NCBI GenBank assembly: GCA_009602725.1 | Contig: WELB01000165.1 | Location: 213,818 to 277,817 of the forward strand | Reading direction: 5' to 3' | Length of the DNA stretch: 64,000 nt | DNA from: Spirogloea muscicola | Lineage: Eukaryota > Streptophyta > Zygnematophyceae > Spirogloeales > Spirogloeaceae | The notes under the pieces: generated by a model | What the model was told of the DNA's origin: nothing | Database searches by the model: none | Seen by the model: only the letters and a program-made list of their open reading frames with translations | Position numbers and translations under genes: made by a program | Shown here: positions 44,491 through 55,813 of the stretch, piece by piece | How positions within the stretch are numbered: position 1 is the stretch's first letter | Layout of the letters: each line of letters opens with the position of its first letter

Positions 44491-47400
44491 ATGGAGTTTT
44501 GGGGTAAGGCTGCTCGCCGCGACGGCCTCTCGCCGCCGGCGGCCTGCTCTGAGTATCGTTCTCACGGAGTCGTTGCTCGTGCTACACTCGGCAGGCGTGG
44601 AGGTCAAGCCGGGGAAGGGCTTGGAGCTGGAGCCAGAAGCCTACGTCCACATCTCTCAGGTGAGCAGCCCTCGTCTACACTGCAACTCCTCTGCTTGCTC
44701 TCCTCCTCCTAGTGGCTGCCCCTCACTTGTGAATGGTCCACGTCTGTCTATTACATTGAGCCTAGTTCACAAAGCCTTTCGTTTCTGAGTGTGAAAACTG
44801 GCGTATTCGGGTATGTTTAAGTCCATGCGGCGGGCCCTCATTGGCCCTTGAGTGGCAGCAGGGTTGTCTGTGAAAACATCGTCTCGCAACTGCTTTACCT
44901 CGTCCAAGGTGCAGGTTGCTGCATGTTAGTGAGCTCGCCAGCTGACCCTGCCATTGGTAACAGAGCCTGCTTCCTAGGCTAGGCTTTGGCTAGGCTTCCT
45001 AGGCTAGGCTTTGGCTAGGCTCCGGCATTGCAAAGTGTAGTCCACAGCAGTCCTGAGTCCAGAAAGAGGCGTCTTCCGTCTACGAATGAGCCACACGATG
45101 GTTCTGCGCTGCCCAGGCGGTTCCTCTTGCATGCATGCTTCAGGCACTCACAGAAGTGCACATGTACTTGTTCAGGCTGCTCTGGGTGGCAACCCAACAG
45201 ATGGAGAAAGGGTGGTTCTCCAAGTGGCCAATGAGGGTGGAGACCCAATAGTACTGGGGACCCTGTCCAAGGGCAAGTGCGACCAGATACACCTTGATCT
45301 GGTCTTTGACCGCGACTTCCGACTCTTTCACAATGGGACGTCGAGCGTGTACTTCGTCGGATACACAACACCTGGGACACTATATCCTCTTAAATGCTGT
45401 AATCTTGCAAAGTTCAACGACGTTTGTATCATGGTCACGATAGGCAGTAAGCATGCCATGACCGGCAGTCAACATCCATTCTGCTGAGGCAGAGAGATAT
45501 CTGTTAGAAGCACTACAACGTAGGTTGGTTAAGGCCCTTGATTCTGGCTTACCGAAGATGACTTTGACGAAGATGATCTTGAGGACGAGGATGAAGAGCT
45601 TGAAGAAGACGACGAGGATGATGAAGACGAGGCAGATGCTGATGAAGGAGGTGCCGACCACTTTCATTCTTGAAGCCACCAAACAGCTGCTGAAGCCTCG
45701 CATTCTGATCCTCTCTTCTTGTTTTGCAATTACTAACTTTGGCGATTCACAACCAATTTGGTCCAACTTTTTTCTCCGGCTGCAGGCATAAAAGCTGCTG
45801 TCAAGGAGAATGGCCGAGCAGCAGGTAGTTGCTTGGTCATCTCACGTCTCTTCCAAGCCTGCAAACGTCCATCTTGCCATATTTCAACAAGATGCTGAAG
45901 TGCAGAAAATGTTGGGACAATCAGGAAAAGTCATCAAGTCTGCGCAAAGAGCAGCAAAGGCAGCAATTGCTTCGAGGGCAGCGGGCGAGGTAATTTTCTG
46001 TACATTATACTATAACGTTACTGCAAATTGTGGAGTGTACAACCTGCTGCTCTCAATGTATAAGGCATATACACTGCCTGTCTTACAGCCTTCATATAAT
46101 GCCTGTGCCCTTTAACTCATCTTTGGTCTGTGTGCTACAAACATCTGGGTACAGGAGGATGATGAAGATGACGAGGACGAGGACGAGGACGAGGACGACA
46201 AAGAATTCCTGAAAACAGCCAACACCTTTGATATGGACGATGACGATGACGATGAATCTGACGACGAAGATTTCAATAACGCTGATCTTGCTGACCAGGT
46301 GCAGAGACATAGAGTGCTACGTAGCTGTCTCTACTCTTGAAAATAGAGCAATTAATCATTGTTCACTGTGTGACCATAGAAGGCCATGCAAACCTTTGCA
46401 TTGACGGGATGTGGACTCAAGCAGAACTCTATTCTCGCTCATGGTGCTCTTCAGATCAAGAGAAGGTCTAAGTAAATATAGCATAAGACCGATCCTCTTA
46501 TGTCATTCCACATGTATGACTGATTGGCAGTCTCAGTGGCTTGTGGGGATGGTCCGTGGCCATCAGGCTTACTTGTTTGAGACTTGCAGGAGGACGATGA
46601 CGAGGATGACGATGATGATGAGTTTGATGATGACATGGACGATGACGATGATGAGGACGATGAGGAAGACGAGGAAGTGGACATCAAGGGAACCCCTAAA
46701 GCAGTAGGCATTATTTCTCTGCCTACTTGTTTAGCATTTGCGGTTGGTGGTACAGGAGAAAGACACTGCCTGGCAACTTCACTAGAAGCTCTAGGACTTC
46801 GATTCCAAGTAGGAGCTTGAGAGTACAGATCTTACTAGGTAGGATCAACGTTAGAAGTACCAAATAACACTGCATTGCAGGACAATTCTTCTGCGGACAA
46901 AGTCCTTATAAGTGCATCACAAGAGTAATTACCAGGGTTCATGACTGTATCGCACCTGTTGCTACAGCTGGTTGCTTCCAAGATGCGCCAGTCGGCCCTA
47001 TTTACTGTCTACTGTGAGCTGTCGTCTTGTTTGGCACCACACAGGCTGGGAGCAAGAGAGCAGCTGCTGGTGCCCCTATGCCTGCATCTGCAAAGAAGCT
47101 GAAGGCTGAGACGCCTGGCAAGAAGCAAGGTGAGAGTAGCTGGCAGTACCAGAAGGAGAAGTTCATTGTGCTTAATGTCGGAGCACTGGCTTTGGTATGC
47201 TTAGTGGTCAGCTGACCACTGACTATACTTAGCCTTCTAGGCTGGTGTGCGTCGGTGGACATTTGCATGGCTAGATCTGACTGGTTTGATAGGAAACAGA
47301 ACTACTCGTTTGCTGACTCAGTAAAGAGATTCATAAGTCAGGTTGTTCGAAATTATAGTCCGCGTTGTTACTCTCATTGTAGTTACTCCAACCACCAAAG

Positions 47401-48352
47401 GAGCCCCTGCAGCTGCCAAGGCGACACCAAGTCCTGGCAAGACACTAACACCTGCAGCAAAATCAAGTCAGGTACAGATTTTAGATGTATAGTGCAAAGG
47501 ACGAGTAGGGTGTTTGTCATGCAATGGCGTGCAGTCCAATTCCAGCCTTGAGAGTCACTCAAGGTAGGCTAGCTGACATAGGTGCCATTCTGAGTTGCAT
47601 AGTGGTGCAATCATTTGGCTGCATCTCATCCTGATTCGTATAATATCTGATATCTACCTATGTACAGAAGCCCGCCAAAAGCGCAACACCAGAAACGCCA
47701 GGAACACCAGGCTCAGGCAAGAAACTGGGACTGGGCGAGTACACCTGCACGCCATGCAACAGGTAATGTGAATTTCACTGACGGGGCTATGGTTGGTCAT
47801 GCTCTCAGATAGCTTCGCAGAGGCTAAGTCTGGTACCTGGCTTTATACTAGAAAATAGGGTCACTTGTTGGGGCTGTCCAAGGCCTGTATTTTGTCCATA
47901 CAATTTGAGAAGATTTGGCTGCAGAAGGGATGTGATCGGGTTTGGATGTGTGCTAGTAAGTTGCCATTGGTGCCATGATGAGATGCATCTCGTTAACCTG
48001 AATAAGCTTCAAGTAGACAAACATCCATTTGCTAACTGAGCATCCAATGGCATATTGATTGTGTATTCAGAGTCTTGTGCTGTATGTATTGGAAGATACT
48101 AGTCAGACATCTGACATTATCAGCATAGGCCGCTGCCCTGTGATGCTGCTGCAATTATCTCTCATCAGACCTGTGGGTAACACTATTAGCTTTGGCTGTG
48201 GCAAGCAGAGGTCTACATAATAGGAGGTGCTCAGTAACAGAGTCGTGCCAGACATCCAGCAGTGTCTCTGACAAAATCTTGATGGTTGCGGCAGGAAATT
48301 TGGCACAGAGCTGGCTTTGAACCAACACAGCAAGTCCAAGCATGGGTCTTAA
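44491..48352 (+). CDS. HD2-type histone deacetylase family protein (nucleoplasmin-like domain, acidic tracts, C2H2 finger)
   Basis: Nucleolar/chromatin protein of the plant HD2 family. Exons in phase: 44491-44503, 44595-44659, 45176-45446, 45558-45650, 45786-45824, 45892-45989, 46155-46298, 46590-46703, 47045-47129, 47383-47471, 47668-47762, 48295-48352, about 387 residues. The first exon is only 13 nt and encodes MEFW plus one base. The nucleoplasmin-like domain reads MEFWGVEVKPGKGLELEPEA, YVHISQ, VLGTLSKGKCDQIHLDLVFD and SSVYFVGYTTPG. Long Asp/Glu runs follow in three exons, then a Lys/Pro/Thr-rich linker. The end is a C2H2 finger, YTCTPCNRKFGTELALNQHS then KSKHGS-stop. The finger is split by an intron of about 530 bp. 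The donor of exon 3 (45447) is the least certain junction. Whether HD2 proteins are themselves deacetylases is unsettled. Confidence 0.92.
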
Positions 48353-49413
48353 GATGGGCCTCAGCAGCACTACTGGCATCCATCTCGTTCCTCATACTGC
48401 AAACATGCACAAGATGTTGCTCAATGGTCGTTCTGCTGGAAGTAGCATGCGAGGTGGAGGGGCACTGTGCTCTTACAGCTGTTAGGCGCTTGGCCTCTGG
48501 TGAGGGATGAAGGGCCCTGTTTTCATCAGAGGCTGCAATGCTTGCGTTACTTAGACCCATCCTCTTGGAAGATTGGGAAAGGATGTTATGTTGAGCACTT
48601 CATGGCACTTGGTTTGGCAGGACTACCCAGACTTGAGCTCCGGCTTGCCTGCAGGTGTATTTTTGCTCGCTGTCAATGCATACTCATGCATCTTATATCT
48701 CATTTTGAGCAGAAAATTTTCGAGCTTACATGGGTTTCTTTCAAGTTGGAAAACTTGGTAAGTGCAGCTTTCAAGGGCAGTGAGGGATGATTGACATCAT
48801 CAGTGCGTAGTTGAAGGAACAGTGCATTTTGCTGTCAGGTCAAGGAAGGGATGTAGCAATGTAGTTTCACTGGTGAAGAGGAGGCTGGAGCAATGGAAAA
48901 GGGTTGTCATGTCAAGTGCATCAGCAAGCAATTAAAGTTGTACTGACAAGGCTCTCAATCTATCAGCAGCCGCTCAAGCTAGACTCGCATTAACCTTTTT
49001 TCCTGTGGATCTCAGCCAGACATAAATACATGCAGGGCAGAACCACAGGGCAATGATGACGGCATTTTCCATTTCTTATGAGTGTGTACAAATTGGTACT
49101 GTTGTGGTGGCCGCCTTTTTCCCGTTTCTTGTGAGTGTATGAGGATAGGTTCGAAGCATTGAATGCAAGCTTGTCATTGGATCTGGCTTGGAAAGGTCTT
49201 GGCACCTCTCCTTATTGATTGCCAAGTAGAGGAAGCCATTTGGATGAGCAAATGGGCAGCCCCACATTGGAATAATGAATTAACGTATGCAATTGCTATT
49301 TACTAAGCTGCCAATACCTCGGTTGAGCACCATGAGGGACTGGAAAAGATTGAGCAGCTGGACCGAGTGGTCTGATCCTAGATAAGAGGAACTTCTGCTG
49401 GACTAAGACTAGG
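48353..49413. other. Convergent spacer, no gene seen
   Basis: Lies between the HD2 stop and the UBE2C stop on the other strand. Probably 3' UTRs and unassigned sequence. No repeat module of the types seen elsewhere is visible. Confidence 0.5.
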
Positions 49414-50718
49414 TTAGCTAGTTGGTATCCCACATTCAGTATACTTCTTCAGGAGGACACTTCGATACTCTGTGGAGGACAAGCAGCATATATGTGTAAA
49501 GGACGGCAGTACTGATTGAGGTATCTCACTGTATGCCTCGATATCAGAGCAGATTGTACCATGGAAGTGTTTCACGTTAAACTCACTCACTAACACAATC
49601 TGTCTGCAGACTTGTGGACTAACCGGTCTGGTTGGACCACAGGCCGGCTGCAAAAGCGTTGAGTGGGCTATCGTTGTTGGGCTCTGGAAAAGAAAACAAC
49701 CAGTAGTCAGCAGAGTCCAATTTGAGTCCATGACTAGTTCGTATTGTCCTACCTTGCAGGCTTTCTTGAGCTGACACTCAGACTTTAAGGACAAGCTGAG
49801 TCACGAACCGCCCAGGAGGCTTTGTATTGAGAGGAGGATTGAGCGGATGTCGTAAGCTGATGACCACTTCTCCTGCAATGGCAGTGGATCAGATTGCACT
49901 GAGCCAACAGATCCTTGCCTGAGTAAGTGATGAGCTTGTGAGCAAGCCAGCTGCCGTCCTATTATGACATGATAGTATTGCAAAGCTTGGGGTGGCCTGA
50001 TCGAAGACGGATGGTCAGATGCAGCACAAACCTTCAGAATGTCCAGGCAGATGTTGCCGTACTGGTCGACGTTGGGGTGGAAGCAGTAGGTGTCGAACTT
50101 CACTGTTGGCGCCTTGAAGGGGTACTCACCAGGAAACCGGAGGCTCAGCTTGTAGGTGAGCCCCTCGTAGACAGTGCCGGCGCTCCCCTTGATGGTGCCT
50201 GCCCACTGGAAGATGTTGTCCCCTTCTGGGAACGCGGAGATGCCGGGGTCTCCACAAGTCTGTCCAGCTCCGCAGACAAGGGTTCAGCAGTCTACAGCCA
50301 GCTCGAGCTGACCTCGAGGCCTGCTGTGCTCGTCTCACGACTTGCTAGCTCGGCGTCCTGCCAGAGTCAAAGCAGCAGCTGGACCCAACCATAGACTGAT
50401 GTTGTGCTGCAACAGTGAGCAATGCAGGTGGCGGCAGTCTGCAAGCAAGCGTTTCGAACAAGGCCCACAGTGGGTGTGCACGCTGGCATCTTACCATGAG
50501 CGCCATGAGCTCCGACTGGAGCCTGCAACGTACACACCAACAGAGCTCGGAGTCAGCTCTGGCGAGCCCGAGTTGGCGCTGCGGAGCGACGTGGGCGCCC
50601 AGCTAGGAGCGGAGGTGTCCTACCTGCGGGCGACGGAGTGGCCGTCGGCCGACGGGCAGCCGGGCTGGCTGTGCTTGCCCGCCGCCGGCGCCGGGAGCCC
50701 GCCGTGCTGCAGGTTCAT
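49414..50718 (-). CDS. UBE2C: Ubiquitin-conjugating enzyme E2 C (UBE2C/UBC19-type)
   Basis: E2 enzyme that works with the anaphase-promoting complex to start ubiquitin chains on mitotic substrates. Six minus-strand exons in phase: 50718-50624, 50522-50495, 50259-50032, 49872-49809, 49683-49624, 49469-49414, giving 176 residues, matching the usual E2C length. The N-terminal extension ([20 protein letters not shown]) precedes [11 protein letters not shown]. The core reads [38 protein letters not shown] and [20 protein letters not shown], with the catalytic Cys in NICLDILK. After [11 protein letters not shown] come [17 protein letters not shown] and the tail [11 protein letters not shown]. Exon 2 is only 28 nt. 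The 5' flank runs into the assembly gap, so the promoter cannot be read. Confidence 0.95.
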
Positions 50719-50783
50719 GACGGCGGCTGCGGCGGCGGCGGCGGCGGCGCGAGATGCGGCGGCTAAGGCGGCGCTTTGGGCGG

Positions 50784-50880
50784 NNNNNNNNNNNNNNNNN
50801 NNNNNNNNNNNNNNNNNNNNNNNNNNNNNNNNNNNNNNNNNNNNNNNNNNNNNNNNNNNNNNNNNNNNNNNNNNNNNNNN
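50784..50880. other. Assembly gap (N run)
   Basis: About 97 unknown bases. They separate the 5' end of the UBE2C gene from a neprosin-like exon. The true length may differ. Confidence 0.95.
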
Positions 50881-51020
50881 ATGCCGAGTTCAGCTTGGCA
50901 CAGGTGTGGCTTGTGTCGGGCTCATACGAGGCGGGTGACCTGAATACGATCGAGGCCGGTTGGCAGGTGTACCCTGGCAAGTACAATGACACCGCGCCAC
51001 ACCTCTTCGTGTACTGGACG
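50881..51020 (+). CDS. Neprosin-like (DUF239) exon, partial
   Basis: The frame entering from the gap reads SLAQVWLVSGSY, DLNTIEAGWQVYP and APHLFVYWT, ending at a GTAAGC donor at 51021. This resembles the conserved core of neprosin/DUF239 domain proteins, secreted glutamic peptidases related to the pitcher-plant enzyme. The expected following segment (a TGCYNL-type block) is not found in the next 500 bp. The rest of the gene is in the gap, misassembled, or lost. Confidence 0.55.
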
Positions 51021-51125
51021 GTAAGCCGTCCTCCCACGCTCGTTCAGCCTCCTCTCTCCCTCTCTTTGACTCTCAACCCCCTTTCTCATTCTATATTCGA
51101 TGTACCGCCACCCACCCCCCCTTGC

Positions 51126-51212
51126 CTCTCTCTCTCTCTCCCTCTCTCTCTCTCTCCCTCTCTCCCTCTCTCTCTCTCTCCCTCTCTCTCTCTCTCTCTC
51201 CCTCTCTCTCTC
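51126..51212 (+). repeat. CT-rich microsatellite
   Basis: About 87 bp of nearly pure CT with interspersed CCT, ending in a short CG alternation. It lies downstream of the neprosin-like exon and about 310 bp before the first glycine/proline-rich gene. Confidence 0.85.
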
Positions 51213-51524
51213 GCGCGCGCTCTCCCTTGCAGGCCCCCGTCGAAGGATTAAAGAGGTCGCTCTTCTTCTTCCGAAGGGACGCTGCTGAGGGTTGCCGGCT
51301 CCTTGCCAAGTGCCTGTCTCTGTCGTTTCACCCTTGTCCCGCCGCCTTTCAGAAGCCAGCAACCAAAGACCAGCCTTGGCTTCCCCGCTCTGCCGCTCTT
51401 TCCGCCACCAGCAGCCTGCGCCCCCCTTGTCAGCCTCGCTTGTGCGGCATCTGGCTGGGGTCTCGTTCCTACCCCAGGCAGCTGGCCGTCACTGGTGACG
51501 GCTGCCCACTCTGTGTGCACGCCG

Positions 51525-52679
51525 ATGGCCTCAGGTGTGTGGCTGCTCCTCCCAAATGGCCCTTCGCACGCGTGACTGCAGGCTTATGAAGTCTAGGCCA
51601 GCGCTGCCGACTCTGTACTCGAATGGGGGGGAGTGCATAGTGCCCACTGCTCAACATGCTCATCCTCGCCATGCGAATTGCGATTGTGGGTGCCCGCCTG
51701 CAGAGCCGCCGCAACCGCCATCCTACTCCTCCAACTATCCGACGGTAGCCAGCGAGGGAGCCGAGCCACCTCCAGCGGGTTTCCCAGGCGTGGTCGGCGC
51801 TGCTGCAGACCATGAGCCAGCCACGGCTTATCCGGGCTTGGCCGCAATTGCCCTGGAGCCGCTGTTGCCTGGCTACCCGGCAGCCGTCGGCGAGGGCGAG
51901 GCCAGCGATCACGGCTTGCCCTCTGAGAAAGTTGGCGACAAGGGCCTGCCAGACGACATTGTGAACAGGGGCCACCACGGCCATCATCATGGACACGGCT
52001 CCTATGGCTACCCTCCGCCACCCGGCTACCCTCCGCTGCCGTATGGACCACCAGCACCAGCCTATGGGTACCCCCCACCAGGAGCATATCCTCCCGCCTA
52101 CCCACCGCCACCTGGTTACGGTCCTGGTAAGTCATTGACAACACGGGGCCCAAAGAAGAGGAGATGTGCAGTATTTTTCCCCGCCCAATGGTCTTAAGTG
52201 TGTGGCCCACCTCTTGCTGATCGACCGATCGTCAGACAGAACTGTTATTCTTGCTGTCACTTATTCCGTGCCAGGCTTCATACCCAGCAACTGGCGGCTT
52301 GCCTCATCCCATTTGGCCACTAGTTTGTCAGCATCCCTATTGCCACCTGGCAGTGTCCTTTGTGGGCGCGGTAGCTTGTGGGTGCACTCGCTGCATAAGC
52401 TCTTTAGGTGTAGGCATGGCGGTGGAGGCCGTTGAGTGGCTTGTGTTGCTCATGACAACGAGCTTGTTTCGTGGTGGCACAGTGCCTGGAGCATACCCGG
52501 CACCATACCCGGGTCACTACCCGCACGCAGGGTATGAGCAGCATGGACACCACCACTACAAGCACGGCAAGCACAAGTACAAGAAGCACAAGCCTTTTGG
52601 GAAGATCAAGCACAGTTGGAAGCACTTCAAGCACGGCATCAAGAAGCCCTTTCACCACCTCGAGCTCAAAAAGTGGTAG
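51525..52679 (+). CDS. Glycine/proline-rich XYPPX protein (GPRP-like), copy 1
   Basis: Small disordered protein of the plant GPRP type. Exons in phase: 51525-51534, 51704-52126, 52483-52679, 209 residues. The first exon is 10 nt (ATGGCCTCAG). The start was chosen because the paralogue at 54873 has the same exon of the same length and phase. The middle exon has a Pro/Ala/Glu-rich lead, a HHGHHHGHG run and repeats such as GYPPPPGYPPLPYGPPAPAY. The last exon reads VPGAYPAPYPGHYPHAGYEQ, then a Lys/His-rich end finishing HHLELKKW. Family members are linked to membranes and stress in plants, but their function is not established. Confidence 0.8.
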
Positions 52680-53510
52680 GGGAGCTGGAGCTTTCTACTG
52701 CAGAGTGATAGTTGTTGAACCTTTCATAATCCAGCTTCTAGAGGAGCTCTAGCAAGCTGCACGTCTAAGCAAAGGCATGACTTTAATAAAGGGAGAGGTG
52801 AAACTCCTCATCAGTCGTGCACTTGGCAAGCTCGGCAGGAATAGCAGCTGAATGCAACATCTGTACTCCGCTCCCTCCTTGCACAGACTTTTCTGCTGAA
52901 AGCCCGCCAGACACACTTGCAATCAAATCCAGGCTGGCAATCACAGCCATTGCCTCGCTGCAATTTAGAAGGGCCACTCTGCGTGTGACCGACACTGTAA
53001 ACCCTTGCTGCAATTATGGACAACCTCCTCCTGATCTCTACATGTAGCCGATATTTGCACATAGGGAACCCAATTCGAGCCTGTCTTGAGTCAGAGTACC
53101 ACCGGCTAGGTACATTCTAGTGACTTCACGGCAGTGAAGGTACCACCTACTGGCCTTGCTCAACCAAGGCCAACGGCGTCCATCAAGGCAGCCGCTTGCC
53201 TTCCAAGTATGCACCTGGCTGATCCTTGCTGCTTGTCCAACTCTCATTTCTGTCAATAGTTGTAATACGTTGAAGCGAGCAATTGGTCTAAGGATCCAAT
53301 CTATCAATGAGGCAACATGTTTGGACAGTTATTGGGCTGGGGGCCATCCTGTCAAATGTGGTAGTGTCATGTACCAGCACATCGGTTGGGTAATCATCCA
53401 ACTCAGGCTACTGGGCCATGGGAGCGCTCCCTGCGAGAAGAAGTGCCCTGGCACATCGGATTTACTTCGGATCTTAGGCAACCGCGCTGCTCCGGTCGCC
53501 CTACCTATGG
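52680..53510. other. Spacer with one unassigned minus-strand open frame
   Basis: A minus-strand frame at 53013-52783 reads RRVALLNCSEAMAVIASLDL and onward to a stop without low-complexity bias. I cannot link it to other exons or a family. Otherwise nothing is recognised. Confidence 0.3.
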
Positions 53511-53710
53511 CTGCAACCCTACCCAGATGGGCATGCCGGCAGCCTACTTGTCGCTTTGCGACGTCGTGTGTCAGCCTGCTTGCAGCGAGCTCAGGCTTGC
53601 ATAAGAAAGCTGGTCGAACCTGAGCTGGTGGCACAAGAGCTTGTCAATAGCCGTCCAGTATTCGGGCATCAGTTAGCGACCTCTATGTGCTGACTCGTGG
53701 TTACTGAACG
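53511..53710 (+). mobile_element. Decayed family-2 retrotransposon tail
   Basis: It reads TQMGMPAAYLS in one frame, then SVSDLYVLTRGY-stop in another (stop near 53704), so it is frameshifted. The family-2 UTR follows to about 53780. Confidence 0.65.
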
Positions 53711-53984
53711 GGTCAGCTTAGCAGCAGGTGTTGTACATCTGCCAATGTGGTTGCCATTGTACTTGGACACACAGGCCGTCCATCACTTAAGACACACTCC
53801 AGTCGTCCTACCTATGGCTTCAACCCCACCCTAGGTGCGGGCGGAGCCTGTGCTAGTCTGATGTGCATCTGCTGCCACGAGCGCATCTGAGTCTGTACGC
53901 CAAGTGGAGTGCGGGCTGCTGGTTGTAAGTCCAGCGAATACTCAGCTGACATGGGCGATTATTCAGCTAAGAACACGGAGAAAA

Positions 53985-54780
53985 GAGGATGACAAAGTTC
54001 GAAAAGAAATGGCGCGCCCATAGGAAAGAGGAGGCCAGCCCTAAAAGAATGGACAAAATCCAAAAAGCCAAGAAGATGCCGAAGAGAACCCACACAGCTA
54101 GACACAAGGAGCCAGAAGGGGCCAGAAACACAAGATTACAAAGTTCGTCGAGCACTAGTGGCCTCTCTCGACGATCAAAGGCGGCTGGTCAACGGAGAGT
54201 TTCGTGCATTTGAAACAGATGAAGGCCAAATGGCCAAGTACAAAGGCAAGCACATCTAAAGATCCTACATAACCTACAGCAGATTGACCTGCTCAGTAAT
54301 CACTGGTCAAAACATACAGGTCGCTGATCGATGCCTGAATACTAGTTGTCAGATGCGAAGCCCTTGCTGCCACCAACTAGAGCTGGCCCAGCTTTCTGGG
54401 GCAAAGCAATAGCCTGAGCACGCTGCAAAAAGGTCGAAACTCGTCGTCGCAAAAACGACAAACGAGGTCAGCCGCTTGGAGCGCGCGGAAGCTTCCGAGC
54501 CCCCGACGCGGCGACGCCCGTCGGGCCCGACGGCTGCCCGACGGGGGCCGCCCCGAAGGCCCCCCCGCCATGGCGGCCAGGCAGGCCGGAGTGCCCACCA
54601 ACAACGCTGTGCTTGCCCTTACACTCCTTGGCCGCTCGGGCCCTCCGCCACTCGGTACGCACGTAGCTGGCCTTCCCAGCCTCTCTTGTAGTAATATCAG
54701 CAGCTGCATTGGTCTTCGCCACTCGGTGCACGCCGCCGTCCGTCTCCCCCACAACTTGCGGTGGCACCGGCGCAGGCCGT
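53985..54780 (-). mobile_element. Hairpin module plus family-2 fragment
   Basis: A worn hairpin module lies near 54010-54060. A minus-strand family-2 fragment follows: an endonuclease-like remnant at about 54760-54540 and the coding end with UTR at about 54480-54220. The fragment ends roughly 90 bp upstream of the second glycine/proline-rich gene. Confidence 0.5.
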
Positions 54781-54872
54781 CGGGTCGGCGAGGCAGACGG
54801 CCGCTCCTCCCGTGCCGAGGCTGAGAGCCCACTAGCGTGGACGAGGCGGCCGCTGTCCCGGCGCCCGAGCCC

Positions 54873-55813
54873 ATGGCGTCCGGTGAGGGCAGCCCTGGCG
54901 ATGAGCCTTGCAGCAGCGCCCAGCTGTCGGAGCCGCCCTCCTGATGCTGGCGCCGATATGGCGCAGGCCCTCCGCCTCCGGGCTATCCCGCGGGGCAGGA
55001 CCCTCCGCCGGGCTACCCGACTGTCGCCGGCACGCCCGGCGACGGGCACGCCGACGACGGCGAACGTGGCCACGGTTACGGTGGCGGTCATGGTGGTTAT
55101 CCACCTCCCGGCTACTACCCCGCGGCCGGCTATGGCTATCCCCCCGCCTACCCGCCGCCGCCGCCGCAGCAGCATGGCCCGGCGCCAGCTTATGGCTACC
55201 CTCCCACTGGGTACCCGCAGTACCCAGGTGAGCATCCAGCACAGTCGTCGCACCCCAGCTAGTGATAGAGTTGTCATGGTAGGGCCTGCTCGACTGCCAG
55301 GCCCCTTTGGCTGCAGCTGGACCGCCTCTTGACGTGAGGTGCTGCTCGAGACTGGGGCCTTCTTGCGGGGCAGGACCATCATTCGCCGCACGAACTAAAC
55401 GTGGCCACTTGGCGGCCTGCATTGTGCATTAAGAGCTGGTCCTATTGTTCCATGTTGGTGGCTGTCGCCACTGTTTGCGGTCACGCCAGGCCTTCTCCAC
55501 TTGTGAGCTGTGCGATGTCGCAGTTCCTGGAGGCTATCCGGGGCCTTCGCCGTATGAACACGGCGGCCACGGCGGCCACGGCGGCCACGGCGAATACGGC
55601 GGCCATGGCGGCCACGGCGGCCACGACAAGCACAAGGAGCATGGAGGGCACGAGGGCTGGGGCGCGCATGGGCATGGTTATCCCCAGCATGGCCTCCCAC
55701 CTGGGTACCATGAGCAGCACGGGCATGCAAAGCACAAGGAGCACAAGCACAAGCACAAGCATTGGAAGAAGGTATGCTCATATTCATCTCAGCAGTACTC
55801 ATGCTGTCTGTGA
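54873..55813 (+). CDS. Glycine/proline-rich XYPPX protein (GPRP-like), copy 2
   Basis: Paralogue of the gene at 51525. Exons in phase: 54873-54882, 54967-55227, 55524-55813, 186 residues. The first exon is again 10 nt (ATGGCGTCCG), ending in phase 1 before GTGAGG. The middle exon reads GPPPPGYPAGQDPPPGYPTV, then a Gly/His stretch and GYGYPPAYPPPPP. The last exon starts VPGGYPGPSPYEH, parallel to copy 1, then has GGHGGHGGHGEYGGHGG repeats and a Lys/His-rich HKHKHKHWKK end. The annotated last 13 residues after WKK may be wrong, because a GTATGC donor follows WKK directly. Confidence 0.8.

Noticed and set aside
46155-46703. Acidic GA-rich segments as non-coding microsatellite
   Set aside because: They are bounded by consensus splice sites in phase and match the expected acidic region of HD2 proteins.
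50342-50938. Open frame running through the N gap
   Set aside because: It exists only because unknown bases contain no stop codons, and it is antisense to UBE2C exons.
54468-55422. Long minus-strand frames opposite the second GPRP-like gene
   Set aside because: They are GC-rich shadows of the Gly/Pro/His repeats, apart from the retrotransposon remnant at the left.
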